A stretch of DNA of 64,000 bases from Brachynemurus nebulosus (Eukaryota > Arthropoda > Insecta > Neuroptera > Myrmeleontidae), in contig JAPWDM010000001.1 of the NCBI GenBank assembly GCA_035578155.1, forward strand, positions 10,060,543 through 10,124,542, given 5' to 3'. A program made the translations under genes and the position numbers. The notes under the pieces are model-generated. The model was not told where the DNA came from and ran no database searches. It saw only the letters and a list, made by a program, of their open reading frames with translations. Below, one piece after another: positions 33,716 through 45,041 of the stretch. Each line of letters opens with the position of its first letter. Positions within the stretch are counted from its first letter, which is position 1.

Positions 33716-34686
33716 TATGGCATTAAAAGGAGCAAAATTTTAGCACATTTTAGTCTGTGGTTCTGGAGTTATCGTCATTTTTAACTTTTTAGAAAAATTG
33801 AAAAATTTTGGTTTTTCCGATTTTCTGTGGACCTTGTTGATGAAAATCGGTGCAACGTAATCGAATGGTATAACGAAAGGTTCCAATTATGTATGACTTA
33901 TGAATTTTGATTTTCTGTTTTGTTTTTCCTCAGACTCTTGTCTTCCTTATGATAGGTATAATTATGCTGATTAGAATTACCTACAACGCTTGGGTGAAAA
34001 ATTAACATTAAAAAAAATATGGATAAATAAAGGTATCATTTAAGGCGCGAAAAATTTCAAGTCATATTACTTTACTTTCGAGCTTTTTTTTAAAAAAATA
34101 GCTTCTAATAAGCAGTTTGATCTACTCACTTTTTTAATTCGGTCTATATTTACTTTATTGATATTAAGCTCACCAAAAGCGAATAAATGTAGTTTTGAGA
34201 GAAAGTATTCCAAAGTGACATTAAATTTTCACTTTCGGAGTATATTAGCATATACTTTTACACTGATATCAGAAACAATAAATGAAAAGTTCATATCAAA
34301 ATGCTATGAGTAAAATAAAATTATGCGAGATGGAAGACTCAGAAATTAGTTTTTTGTTCGTTTTCTATTTGTGGGTCACTTAGTTTTTTGTACGTCTTCT
34401 ATTTGTGGGTCAAGAATAAATGTCATAACAGAATTTGTAGATTAACTAATTCTCTACATTCTTGATATATATTTATTATTTCAATTAATTTTATTTTCAA
34501 TTTTACATGAAAAATGTGGTGGTAACGTGGACAGCTTATTTCAATTCCAACTCTTTTGTTGGCTAACACCCTAAAAGAGAACTTATTCAACTTTCACGTA
34601 GGTAATATTGCTTTTGGTAGGATTAGGTAAATATTAGACTTGGAATTTAAATGTTTTTTAATATGTGCATTGGAGTTAAAAAAATT
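33716..34686. other. AT-rich DNA, weak repeat only
   Basis: 33765-33850 (ATCGTCATTTTTAACTTTTT ... TTTTGGTTTTT) resembles 58530-58600. No gene or clear element. Confidence 0.4.
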
Positions 34687-34690
34687 TTAA

Positions 34691-35955
34691 CCCTAGAACG
34701 ACAAACTGGGGTAGAAATCCACTCCAGGTAAACTTTAAACTACGTTTTTAAATTAGTCAGTGGCCTTATCGACTGGACACCTATACCATAATTTAGTTCA
34801 AGGTTCTAACAGTACAGTGACGTCGGGAAACCCTGCAGTGTCTTGTTTACTGTGACGAAGTGAAAACGTGAAGCTTGTATGGGGTTGATATGTACCCCTG
34901 TTTGTAGTTTACGTCAGTGACTTATTTAGGTAAGTTATTTTTATTTTTCTTGTTAAAGTAATTTTGATTCACTTATAATAACCATATTTTGCGATAAAAT
35001 ATTAGATATATAATTTTCGGTGATTTTCATATTTTAAGTACCTATTGTAACGATGTTACGATATTATCAGTTACTACTGGCCATGCTTGATCAGGGAGGA
35101 ATCAACGCCTTAATTCTTTACAACTCTAACGCTGATCTTGTCAGCATAAACCGGAGAGAGTTCTTAAAAAGCTTGGTCAACTCACTTTTGGAGCCACACC
35201 TGAGGACAAGACTACAAGTACTTCAGCTTCGCCGAGAAATAAGGAACAACATCTTGACTCTTCTTGATGAACAATTTCAGCCAACTGTCACCAAATGAGT
35301 CACCAAAAAAGCCAGGCCGATGCCCCTTGCGTCCGATTGGAAGACCGCAAAACGCGAATATATTGCACGAAGTGCAAACGACCGACCTGCGAGAATCATA
35401 GAAATATATATTGCAGCGATTGTAGTGCCTTTGAATAAGTTAAATTCTCTTTTTTTACACTTTCTATGAAAAAAAAAAAAAATGAAACATATTCTTAAAA
35501 ACTAAAATTTCATGCATTTTTGTTTGATTTTTCTACATATCAAATTCCCAATTTCTTTTAATTTTCAAAATCCAAAATAAATAGACTTTTTTGGTAAAAC
35601 ATCATGATGTCATTTTTATGCTTGAAGTCTCTTGTGCCCTCTTTAAAATACCGTCTGAAATTTGAAAATCGGTTCATTAGAAAAATAGTGTTAATTTTTG
35701 CTTATTAAATCACAATTTGAGCGTTTTTGAACATTTTTAGCTTTTTAAATCGATTTTTCACCGACTAAACTTTGATTAAATTGAATTTGCTCTTCACGTT
35801 CACCATTCTCTTCAGCATGAAAAAACGAACAAATTCATGTCCATTCAAGTGAAATTACTGCTGTCAGGTCGATTTGACAACTAAAAATCCCGTGGGGTAA
35901 ATATATACCCCAGTTTGTAGTTTAAGAGTAGAAAATAAAGTTTGTCGTTTTAGGG
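34691..35955 (+). mobile_element. Internally deleted piggyBac element
   Basis: TTAA at 34687-34690 and 35956-35959 flank the TIRs CCCTAGAACGACAAACT (left) and CCCTAAAACGACAAACT (right, reverse complement), close to canonical piggyBac ends. The 1,265-bp body keeps only the 3' tail of a transposase gene (see 35053-35438); about 1.3 kb or more of coding sequence is missing compared with a usual piggyBac gene of about 600 codons. Three subterminal blocks pair GGGGT...ACCCC or similar hairpins with TTTGTAGTTTA-like strings, two on the left and one on the right. Confidence 0.93.
35053..35438 (+). pseudogene. piggyBac transposase, C-terminal remnant with frameshift
   Basis: The frame opened at 35053 encodes a piece typical of the end of the piggyBac transposase core (LLAMLDQGGINALILYN, then RREFLKSLVNSLLEPHLRTR) and stops at 35296-35298. 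The Cys-rich tail that normally follows is in another frame from about 35295: CVRLEDRKTRIYCTKCK, then CENH, then CSDC, ending at TAA 35436-35438. So one frameshift separates core and zinc-binding tail. The N-terminal region and nearly all of the RNase-H-like core are gone. It cannot encode an active transposase. The AUG at 35053 is simply the first in frame; the upstream sequence is non-coding. Confidence 0.9.
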
Positions 35956-35959
35956 TTAA

Positions 35960-36639
35960 TAGAAAATATCTACAGTTATTGTACGAGAAATGGTTGGAGC
36001 GCTGGGTAGAGTTAGTAAGAAGTAGAAGTTGTAATTATTTTTTCTATGAAATTTGTTTTACTTTTACTACGTTTCTTGTAGAATATTAAATACCATTTTT
36101 CATGTAGGTTGTGAAATTTCTTTCTACTAATTTCATTAATTAATACAACCGAAAGACAGTTAAGCATTCTTTACTCATATTCTCAGATATAATTAACGAT
36201 ATATGTTTCGTTCAGAAAATCGTTGATTTATAAATCTTACGGCAACAAAACAATAATACATTTTTACAGATAACAAATGTTTATTGCCATGAAATATATA
36301 AATTAGCTAATGTAATGGAAATTAGTACGTCAGTTGTATGAAAAATAAACTGTTCGTATTATCATTATAACGATAGTGATAGAGAGAAATCCAATTCTTT
36401 TCGTTCGTGCTAATGAAACTGTTCATTAGCCTCAAGTACAGTACGAAACAAAAATTACTGGTCTTGAACAATAACAAAGTATAAAGGTTTGCTGTTTTTT
36501 TTCTTTTTTTTTTTTTAATTGACACGAGCTTCAAAGCTACAGACAAAATCTAAGCTAAATAACTTTTAACGTTTTACATTAATCAGAGTCAAGTGCCGTT
36601 TTTGGAAATTAATCGAATATTCTGAAAATAAATTATAAA
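35960..36639. other. AT-rich DNA, no gene seen
   Basis: No supported feature; short frames have no recognised domain. Confidence 0.5.
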
Positions 36640-36713
36640 TACAGGGTGGGGCAGGGAAGTATCCCTAACTTTGAAGGTAAATTAAAAAAAAACGAAAAGT
36701 GTTAGAACAAAAC

Positions 36714-36719
36714 TTTATT
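36714..36719 (-). promoter_or_regulatory. Candidate polyadenylation signal
   Basis: AATAAA on the minus strand, about 30 bp past the stop of the transposase frame and about 70 bp inside the left TIR. Placement suits the end of the transposon transcript, but six bases in AT-rich DNA are weak evidence. Confidence 0.4.
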
Positions 36720-36746
36720 GTGGCATCAAAAGGGTACAGATGGAAG

Positions 36747-37454
36747 TTAATTCTTACTTTGTTTTAAACAATCCTCGAAGAAATAAGGCCCAATTATGCC
36801 TTCACTGCTGATTGCACACCAAACAGTCACTTTTTCACTGTGTAGAGGCCTCTCATGAACTACCCTAGGGTTTGCACCACTCCAATAACGCATATTCTGC
36901 TTATTAACAACTCCAGAAATGTGGAAGTGCGCTTCGTCACTAAACAAAACTCGTGCATCATGAGGCAAGTCAGCAATTAAAGTTTCACATGCCTGTACTC
37001 GTTGTTGCCAGTCCCGTTGTGTGAGTTCTTGAACGATAACCATCTTGTATGGATGGAAGTGGAGTTCTTCGTGGAGAATACGACGCACAGTGCGATTAGA
37101 CAATGCAAGGGCGGATGCATGCTTGCGGGCAGAACGCTTAGGAGACTGCAAGATCGATCTTCTGACACGGTCAATGTTTTCTGGAGTTCGGACAGTTCTC
37201 CGAGCCCCAACTCTCTTTTTCACTACACTGCCACATGCACGGAAGTTTTCCACCCACAACAAAATGGATTTGCGGTCAGGAACAGGGTTGCGAGGGGGAA
37301 TCCGATAACGAGTTCGCAGCGCACGCTGCACTGCAACAATAGACTTATTCTGAGAAAAATACGTCTCGACAGCAAAAGCGCGTTGCTCATTCGACCAAGC
37401 CATGTCTACAACTGACAGCGCTACTATCGGAAAATTCCGTGGCCACAGCGTCAT
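36747..37454 (-). pseudogene. Tc1/mariner transposase, C-terminally truncated
   Basis: 235 codons from the first AUG. Family members usually begin near M-A-W-S, so the second AUG at 37403 (residue 18) is the likelier start. Residues about 19-75 form the helix-turn-helix region known as DUF4817 (EQRAFAVETYF, then DRKSILLWVENFRACGSV). A second DNA-binding segment follows with RTPENIDRVRRSI and HFHPYKM. The DDE domain opens with the first catalytic Asp in VLFSDEAHFH (about residue 172) and continues through KQNMRYW and KVTVWCAISS, then ends abruptly at YFFED-CLKQSKN. The QQDGA-type second Asp and the third acidic residue are missing. The tail may be the far 3' end of the original gene joined by the internal deletion. 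No activity is expected, though the DNA-binding half could still be made. Confidence 0.93.
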
Positions 37455-37544
37455 TCGAACCTACCCCCACTCCTCCAACATGTCCCCACTACTCACAATG
37501 CCACCTCGAAAGTAGGGATGTTTCCCTGCCCCACCCTGTATAAT

Positions 37545-38058
37545 TAAAGTTCTTTGGTTACATATTCAACGGATCTATAGCCGTGTGATTACTGTTGTTA
37601 CATAACAATTGTTGAAATTTCGTTTAATTTAGAATTAAGGTCTTGTACTGTTATAACTTTTTACTTATAACTGCAACCTAATTTTTGATTCATACTGTAC
37701 GAGCAACAAAACAGATTCATTTTGGTTTCCGATGTTAATAATATTCTTCCCTTTTTAATCAACCGTTATCAAAATGTGTATAGGTACATACCTAAAGCTT
37801 ACGTTTGAGTTTTTATTAATTTATATCCCGCCATACACTTCCTTTATTTTGTTGTTTTCCACAATAGAAAAGCTACAATACTAAATGAACATAAATTTGA
37901 TATAGATGCACTAGATGGAAAAGGTATCCGAATTCATTAAGAGAATGTGTTATGAATACAAAAGCAACCTAATAAGAAAAGAAATGCCAAGTCATTCGAT
38001 GATATGTATAAAAGTAAATTTTTGTCTACAGATAAGTATCTAATTTTGTTATATATTG
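37545..38058. other. AT-rich DNA, no gene seen
   Basis: No supported feature. Confidence 0.5.
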
Positions 38059-38061
38059 GGA

Positions 38062-40030
38062 ACTAGCTGCGACCCGCGGTTGCACTCGCATAAAATTATT
38101 TGAATTTAGAATCAAAAATATTGGGTAAATTTTAAATTAGATATTCGGAAATTCTGTACATAATCAATTAATCATTTTGCCTGGCCCCGCTCGTTTTTCC
38201 ATTTCATTTTTCCATTTTTAAATTGAAAAATATGTATCTTCACAAACGTCAAATTACAGTTTCAAAATGTTTTACGTAAACATAAATTGTATATTTTCTA
38301 ATATTATATAAATCAAGTAGGCGCTACCTATTTTCAAAATATACAAATTTAAATTTTTTAACCATGTGATATTATCAACTTACTAGCATTTACTTCTCTT
38401 GTGTCTTATTTCATGTCCTATAAAAACAAATCAGTCACCATTGCTAGTCAAAATTGACCGGTAACGGACATTAGTTAACCATTGATAATTTTAAATGGAA
38501 AGCACCAGTCCCGTGCCATCGGGGCCTTTCATTTTTCCTAATTTCTCTATTTTCAATTTTAGAGAAAAATGCAAAGAATAATTTTTTTCTCTAAATGTTT
38601 GAAAATATTGGAATTAGGCAAAAAAAAATTGTTTTTCTTTTTTGTTTTCGGGGATGATTTTTCCGCAAATTATTAGAGATAGGGGCAAGAGGGTGGTATA
38701 CTTTTTTTGTAGAATCGAAAGATCTACAATTTTTATTTGAAAAAATTTTCCATATCTCGCACACTTCGTGGGATAATTGGAAAATAAACTTTTTAGGGGT
38801 TGTTTCTACCCTTGTCTGGGATCAGAGCACTTTTTTTCATAGGGAGAATTTTTCTTAGTGATTCTAAGAACATTCCCTCCAATTTTCATCCATATACCCC
38901 GATTTCCCGATTTCAGCCCTAATTTCACTGGACTAAATAAAATTTTACAAAGATAGTAACCAATAAACTTTTCTAACGTTCGTAGATATGTCGTTAAAAT
39001 ATATTTTTTGTTATATTTTATTTATTTATTTATTTATTTTTTACTGTATCTCATTATTAATTATAATTAACAGACATGATATCTGCGTTCGACGATATTT
39101 CTAGATTAGATAGAAAAGGAACAGGTTACTGGATTAGAAATGAAAATTTATATTCCCAGGTTTTCTAATTTCGGAGGTTGTGTTTAGCGTATCAACTAAT
39201 CAAGCGAGTGTGGAAAGAGCTTTCTCAGGTCTAAAGTAAACACCTACTAAAGGAAAATGGTGTTTCGATAAATTCAAGCATTTTGAAAAATATTACGATT
39301 GGATTTTTCAAACGTTGATTTATATTTTATAAAGGTAATTTCTATAAAACAGATAATATATGCACAACTCGCAAAAAAATTTAAACTTTTTTTAAAACCG
39401 AAACCAAAAATCGAAAACTGAAACTACAACCGAAATCGAAAATAACCGATACTCTATAACCGTAATCGTAATCCCCACTGCTATTCTTTTTTTGCATTGA
39501 ACCCGAACTGAACCGGAACGAAAAAAAATTTCGGTTCAGAATCCTTCGATACTGAAATACTCTGCGATATTCATATTTTAATAGCGTATCTAATTTTCAT
39601 ACCTTGAGATACTCACATTGACAATTTTAAGAGTACTTTATTTTGCGAGACATTTCGAGTTCACAGGACTCTGAAGAATATTTCCGAACTCGCGTTAATT
39701 TGTTTCAGATTCTTAATAATATTAGAGCAAAAGTTCAGATCGTGCAGTCGTTTATTTTGGGTCTTTTTGAGTGCCCAGAACCCTAGAGGGCAATTTTAAA
39801 ATGTTCATTTTTCTCAGAATCTCAATACAATTTGAGCAAAAAATCCGTCCAACCAATTATTTTGAGTTCAGTTTGGGATCTTAGGACCTTAAGGATCAAT
39901 TATAATGTAACATTTATTTTTTTCAGAATTTGCGCAAAATTTGGTAATGATACGTCCAGTCGTTTACTTTAAGCTTTTTTTGAAGTCCTACAGTCTTGTG
40001 GGGTAACTTTGACTTAATTCTGAGATTTTT
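38062..40030 (-). repeat. Dispersed repeat R copy C, interrupted
   Basis: 38062-38191 (GAACTAGCTGCGACCCGCGG ... CTGGCCCCGCTCG) is the reverse complement of the end of copies A and B. The degenerate tandem units resume, reversed, at about 39550-40030 (CGTTTATTTTGGGTCTTTTT, CCAATTATTTTGAGTTC, CGTTTACTTTAAGC). About 1.36 kb of unrelated AT-rich sequence lies between; no TIRs could be recognised at its edges. Confidence 0.65.
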
Positions 40031-40039
40031 CTTTCAATT

Positions 40040-40202
40040 CGTATGTCAATTTTACCTATAGTTTTCTTTCATCATTTTTAGTCGAATTTTCTCCGAAAAA
40101 TTAGACTTATACAGTCTATACGATAAGAGCTGCGAGAGGCGAGACCAGGGGCGCTATCCGTTTTCGGACCCGTAGAACACGATTATGTAAAAAAAAAAGA
40201 TG

Positions 40203-40206
<4 letters not shown>
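40040..40206 (+). repeat. (TA)n-associated repeat, left flank
   Basis: TTTTTAGTCGAATTTTCTCC ... TTATACAGTCTATACGATAA ... matches 59190-59266 (TTTTTAGTCGAATTTTTCAA ... TTATACAGCCTATACGATAA). Both run into a (TA)n array. Confidence 0.7.

Positions 40207-40266
<60 letters not shown>
40207..40266. repeat. (TA)n microsatellite
   Basis: About 60 bp of TA. The long Ile/Tyr repeat in a minus-strand frame across it (40154-40477) is an artefact. Confidence 0.97.
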
Positions 40267-40268
<2 letters not shown>

Positions 40269-42165
40269 CCGCAACCTTTTAATATGTGTAGGGCCCCCCT
40301 ATGGAAGTTAAGAGATGAAATTTGGTAAGTGGGGCTTATTCCGATGCACAACAATACTATCAAAGTGGGGTCAAATTTTGGGCAAATTTTTTTTCGGACA
40401 CGACCTTTAAGGGGGTGGTGGGGGGCGGAAAAGCAATAAAACTTTTCCAAACCGGTTTTAAATAATGTTTCGGTCAATTATCTACAACATATCCAAAATT
40501 CAGCTTCCTAGGATGATATGGTGGGAGTAGAGGGGGGAAAAACGATTTTCGCTGGATCTAACAGGCCCCCAGCCCCCCAGAATTAACGTAGAGGGTTGAA
40601 ACTTGGTGTGTTGATAAAGTTCGTACCTAGGTTGTGCTTTTTGGAGGTTTTAATATTTTACCCCCACCCCCCTCATTTTTAAGCTACAATTTCATGCATT
40701 TTCGACGTTTTCGAAGTTTGTACCACTCGCACAGGTCACCCGAATAAACCTAGAGGGCTGAAATTTTGTATTCGGATTGAGTTAGTATCAAGGGGGTGCC
40801 TTTTGGGGGTCTCGACTTTTAACCCCTACCCCCACCATTTTTATACCCAAAAGAACATGATTTTTCTTGTTTTTTAACAGTTTCGTTCGGGTCAAAATCT
40901 CCCCAAATAAACCTAGAGGGCTGAAATTTGGTGTACAGGTTAAGCTAATAGCCAGACACTGTTTTTTGGAGGTTTCAACTTTTAACCCTTACCCCCACGA
41001 TTTTTACGCCAATATTTCCTTAATTTTTTTGCTTGTTTTCTAACACGTCTAGAGACTCCATAAGGAAACCTAGAGGGCTGAAATTTTGTACGTGTATTCA
41101 GTTAGTATCCAGCTAGTACCTTGTAGGGAGTCCACATCACTTTTCCCCCCACTTCTCCCATTTTTACATCGGAATTGAATGCTATTGTTAAATGTGTTTT
41201 AAAAGCATTATTTTTATTCTAAATACAAGTAGGCGAATAGTAATTTTAAAAAATTTAAAAAAAAGTGAAAACAATTTTTTAACAAATGAAATACATACCT
41301 ATTAAGTAATTTGCAAATGTTATTAAAGTCACTGTTTATTTATTTATTTAATTATTATTTAGGAATTTTGGATTTTTATTATTTATAAAATAGAAATTTT
41401 GGATTTTTTTGGAAAGAAAAAATATCTTCATAAAAGCCTTCCAGTTTACTATTTAAGTTCCTTTTTTAATATTTAAAAGTAAAACACAAAGGCAATTGGC
41501 GGATAAGCATGGATAGAAATGCCCTCGTACGAATTGTTTTGGCTTTTTCCCTGTTAACTTCTATCGGCACAAAATTGAAATTTACTGAGATTCAGCCCTT
41601 AAAAACTTAATATCTTTTTATAAAGCCCCGATCAACCGGACACTCATTATCAGTTTTGAAACCACCAAAATTACAAATCGCTTGTGGAGTTTCAATTATA
41701 TTTCGCTTGTAGACACTCAATACCGAAGAAATAATTTTTTTTTTTATTTTTTTTATTTTTTATTTTTTATTTTTTATTTTTTTTTTTTTGAATGAAAAAA
41801 TATCTTTATAAAGGCCTTCCAGTTTACTATTTAAGGTCCTTTTTTAATATTTAAAACTAAAACATAAAGGCAATTAGCGGATAAACATGGGCAGGAATGC
41901 CCTCGTACGAATTGTGTTGGTTTTTTTTCTGCTACCTGTTTTCGGCACAAAATTGAAATTTAGTGAGATACAACCCTTAAATACTTAAAACCTTTTTTTA
42001 AAGCCTCGATCAGCCGAACACTCATCACCAGTTTTGAAACCAACAAAATGACAATTCGGTTGTAGACTTTCAATCACATTTCGCTTGTAAACATTCAATA
42101 CCGAAGATGAAGGGGGAAATTCGACTACCGTGATGGGGCCCCGCTGCTCACGGCGTTTTTTTTTA
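40267..42165 (+). repeat. Compound repeat G, copy 1
   Basis: Starts GCAACCTTTTAATATGTGTA and aligns along its length with 60704-63180. About 40575-41165 holds four diverged units of about 150 bp built on CCTAGAGGGCTGAAATTTTG, AGTTAGTATC, a TTTTGGAGGT block and ACCCCCACCATTTTTA. From 41409 comes a pair of tandem units of about 390 bp (AAATATCTTCATAAAAGCCT ... GGCGGATAAGCATGG ... TCGGCACAAAATTGAAATT ... CAATACCGAAGA). The copy ends near a hairpin CCGTGA...TCACGG at about 42129-42154 followed by T8. No coding region. Confidence 0.85.
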
Positions 42166-42481
42166 TATATACTACCGTTTTCTTGAAACCATTGGGAACG
42201 GATAAATACAGTCCATATTTTATTTTTATCTATTTAAATATAAGATTACTCCAGAACTATACTATTAACTCTAGCTCTAATTCTACTTAATCTTTTGCTT
42301 GTTTTGTGATTGCTTCTTTAGTACCGGATAAAATTTTAATGCAGTTTTATTAGGTATATCTTCATCTGTTTCGCTTAAAGACATTATCGTTATGTATCTG
42401 AAAATTCATTTTTTGTAATAATATAAAAACAGTAGCAGCCTTAAACTTACCTTGACTTTGTTTTTTGTATTTTTATTGGTA

Positions 42482-43748
42482 GGGTAAAAGACCCCATTGT
42501 CGATCGGGGTTATAAGTCCGATCAATTTTGACATTTATATCTTAATGAAGTTATTTCTGAAAGAAACCTTTGATAAAAAAAATTATTATTAGTAGAATGA
42601 TTATTTTTCAATTTAAATTCACCTCACATTTAATGCCTCCTCACTTAATTTAAGAAATACATATATATATATATCGAAAAATTTTTGTTGAATTCGTGAA
42701 TTTTTAGTATGATGGATGATCATTATTCAAAACACATGAGTTATAAATTGTAACATTTTTCACCGAATTTTTAAAGTTATTAGCATAATAAAAGTATACA
42801 AATAATTGTTATTAGTCCACTTAAGAGATTAGGATAGCTAAATTAAATTTTATATGCGTTAAATATTATTTGTATGACTGATTCTTCTTGGGATCTGAGT
42901 TTTACAGTTAGGTACCGCATTTTGAGAATTATATATTGCATACCTATTTTATAAACATTTTTAATTAATTTTTGGGTTTAAAACACTTAACTAACCGTTT
43001 TTATAATTTTACTTTAATATTTTATTTATTTCAGAACGTAAAATCAATTGAAAAATAATTAATATTGAATTAAAACTTCCAAATTGTTATTTATATAGGT
43101 ATTTTCAAATAAAAACGTCAAACATAATATGTATGATATGTATGTATTACATCTGAAACGACACATACAGATACAATATAAACTAAATTTAACTGTTTAA
43201 AAATTCACAATGGCTAACGGCTAAGTCAGATCTTATACAATGTTTTTTTAAAAGATCAGCAGAGAGCGAAACGAAATTGTGATTTTAATGGTTTATTTTA
43301 TCGAATATTTAAACCGTTCTTGGCTTTTGCTTTGACGTTCCATGTTTCACTAGATGTCACTCTATGATAATACTCTATGACATATAGCCTCACCTAGTAG
43401 TGGATAGAGTGTCAAAGTGGCTTGAAGAGAATGGTTCAAATATTCGATAGTAGAAGGTACGTCATGTACATTAATGCGCGATTTTTCATAGGGGTCAGTG
43501 TATTGATCTTTCAAAGGAGGTTAATATTTTCTGTCCGCTTTTTCATAGACGTCAACAAATTATAAAACAAAAACATTAATAAATCAAAATTTTTGGGTTA
43601 TATTTTCTTAAAAACATATCCATTGGATTAAAAAAACTTGGTTTCATACTTATTAAAAAAAAATGGGTGTTTTGTTTATTTTTTAATTTTTTTAAGCTAA
43701 TTTAATGATACAGCTAAAAATAGTGATCGGTCATCGGGTCTCTTACCC
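42482..43748. mobile_element. TA-flanked TIR element (GGGTAARAGACCC)
   Basis: TA at 42480-42481 and 43749-43750. The ends GGGTAAAAGACCCCATTG (left) and GGGTAAGAGACCCGATGA (right, reverse complement) continue imperfectly to GATCGG / GATCAC. A TA duplication fits Tc1/mariner. The 1,267-bp interior has no open transposase and contains a smaller TIR element at 43301-43447. Confidence 0.82.
43301..43447. mobile_element. 147-bp nested MITE
   Basis: The ends TCGAATATTTAAACCGTTCT (left) and TCGAATATTTGAACCATTCT (right, reverse complement), with TA at 43299-43300 and 43448-43449. It is nested inside the 42482-43748 element. Inner sequence CTTTGAC...GTCAAAG extends the pairing. Confidence 0.82.
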
Positions 43749-43984
43749 TAATAGTAAATAGGATTAATGATTTACAGAACTAATAATAGCAAATAATTAA
43801 TTAAATTTGAATAAATTTAGATCACAAACATTCCAGTTAAGAATGTCAGTAAGAAAATAATATGTATTAAGTAAATATGTAGTAACCTTAACTATTAGTT
43901 TTTAAAATTACAAAAATTATTTTTCTGCAAATACATAGCAACTAACAATTTGTATAATTTTTTTATAAATCGTCCATAGATTGC

Positions 43985-44205
43985 TGTATACAGTAATAAA
44001 AAATTGATATTTTACGGTTTTTCGTAAATTTCGACGGTTAGACAAAAAATTTTGCAAAACCCTTTCTTAGCGAGTGCCTACGACCCAATAGGCACCTACA
44101 TGCCAAATTTCAAGTTTGTAGGTATTGTAGTTTTGGAGATTTTGTGATAGATGAGTGAGTGTATAAGTGGTATTTCGCATTTATATAATAGATTAGATAA
44201 TAGAC
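43985..44205 (+). repeat. Dispersed repeat tail
   Basis: AGCGAGTGCCTACGACCCAA ... CCTACATGCCAAATTTCAAG ... TTGTAGGTATTGTAG ... GAGATTTTGTGATAGATGAG TGAGTG is a wording I associate with widely dispersed non-coding insect repeats. No boundary or coding part. Confidence 0.4.
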
Positions 44206-44284
44206 TAAAATGATCATGATTCTCTAAAATACGCAACTAATATTTTTTTTATTCGTTAGATTCATAAGGCGCATAATAATATTT

Positions 44285-44350
44285 ATGATGACGTATCCTC
44301 CCTGATTGGTTTTGAACTCGCCATCTACCAAACAGGGGAAAGAGTTAGTT
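44285..44350 (-). tRNA. Degraded tRNA-like remnant
   Basis: On the minus strand GGTAGATGGCGAGTTCAAAAC ... GGGAGGATACGTCATC matches the 3' part of the 6494-6572 unit. The A-box half is not preserved. A repeat remnant, not a gene. Confidence 0.35.
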
Positions 44351-44356
44351 ATATAA

Positions 44357-45041
44357 GCTTTGTTCCTTTTCCAAAATGATGAACGCTTCAAATAATAATG
44401 AATTTGTCAAATACGCATGATCGAATTGAAATATTACTTGAACTAATAATTCTGAATTTTTAAAAAGGAATGCAATAAATTCTAAAAATACTCTATAGAC
44501 GGCATAGAAGTGTGATACTACCATCATAGAGAAAAGCAACAAAAATCTCGATGAGAAACAGGGTTATAGATATAATATATATTCAAGTAGCATCAATGTC
44601 AGTCGCGTCAGTTAGCGTCAATATTATTTACAATTTACAATCAACAAAAATATTTTAATTATTATTTATAAAAAAATAAATTTGAATAACTTTGCACTGG
44701 TATGACAACGTTATCATGCTAACGACGCTAACAGTAGATATCGTAAATATGGTAGATAATGAGTAGATATCGTAGATATTATTCTTCATTAACTTTTTTT
44801 TGATAATTTTTTCAAAACTGTACACAAACTGAAATTCCAGTTCAAATTCTTGACAAAAATCCCGGACTGACTGAACTGTTTTGAACTCAGTTCAAATTCA
44901 AATTCATAGTAAAAGGAACATTGAACTATCAGTACAAGTAATATATTTTTTTTTAAAAGGAACGCATTATTTTCAACTTTTCCAACTGCGCATGATTTTT
45001 ACTGATTTGAACTAAAAATTCGTGAAAAAGGGAACAAAGCT
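44357..45041. mobile_element. Candidate TIR element
   Basis: AGCTTTGTTCCTTTTCC at 44357 is mirrored by GAAAAAGGGAACAAAGCT ending at 45041. 44870-44935 is rich in TTGAACT/AGTTCAAATTC repeats. No clear TSD and no coding region (the 65-codon frame at 44345-44542 is unrecognised). The AGCT centre makes the exact end ambiguous. Confidence 0.55.

Larger units (their letters stand above)
36642..37538 (-). mobile_element. Internally deleted Tc1/mariner element (DUF4817 type)
   Basis: TA at 36640-36641 and 37539-37540 flank TIRs CAGGGTGGGGCAGGGAAGTA (left) and CAGGGTGGGGCAGGGAAACA (right, reverse complement). The 897-bp body carries the 5' two thirds of a transposase gene on the minus strand. Family members usually need about 350 codons, so roughly 350-400 bp of 3' coding sequence is missing. 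Locally GC-richer than its surroundings, suggesting a young insertion. Confidence 0.94.

Noticed and set aside
37002..37415. Plus-strand frames opposite the mariner transposase
   Set aside because: Antisense shadows of the real minus-strand coding sequence with no domain of their own.
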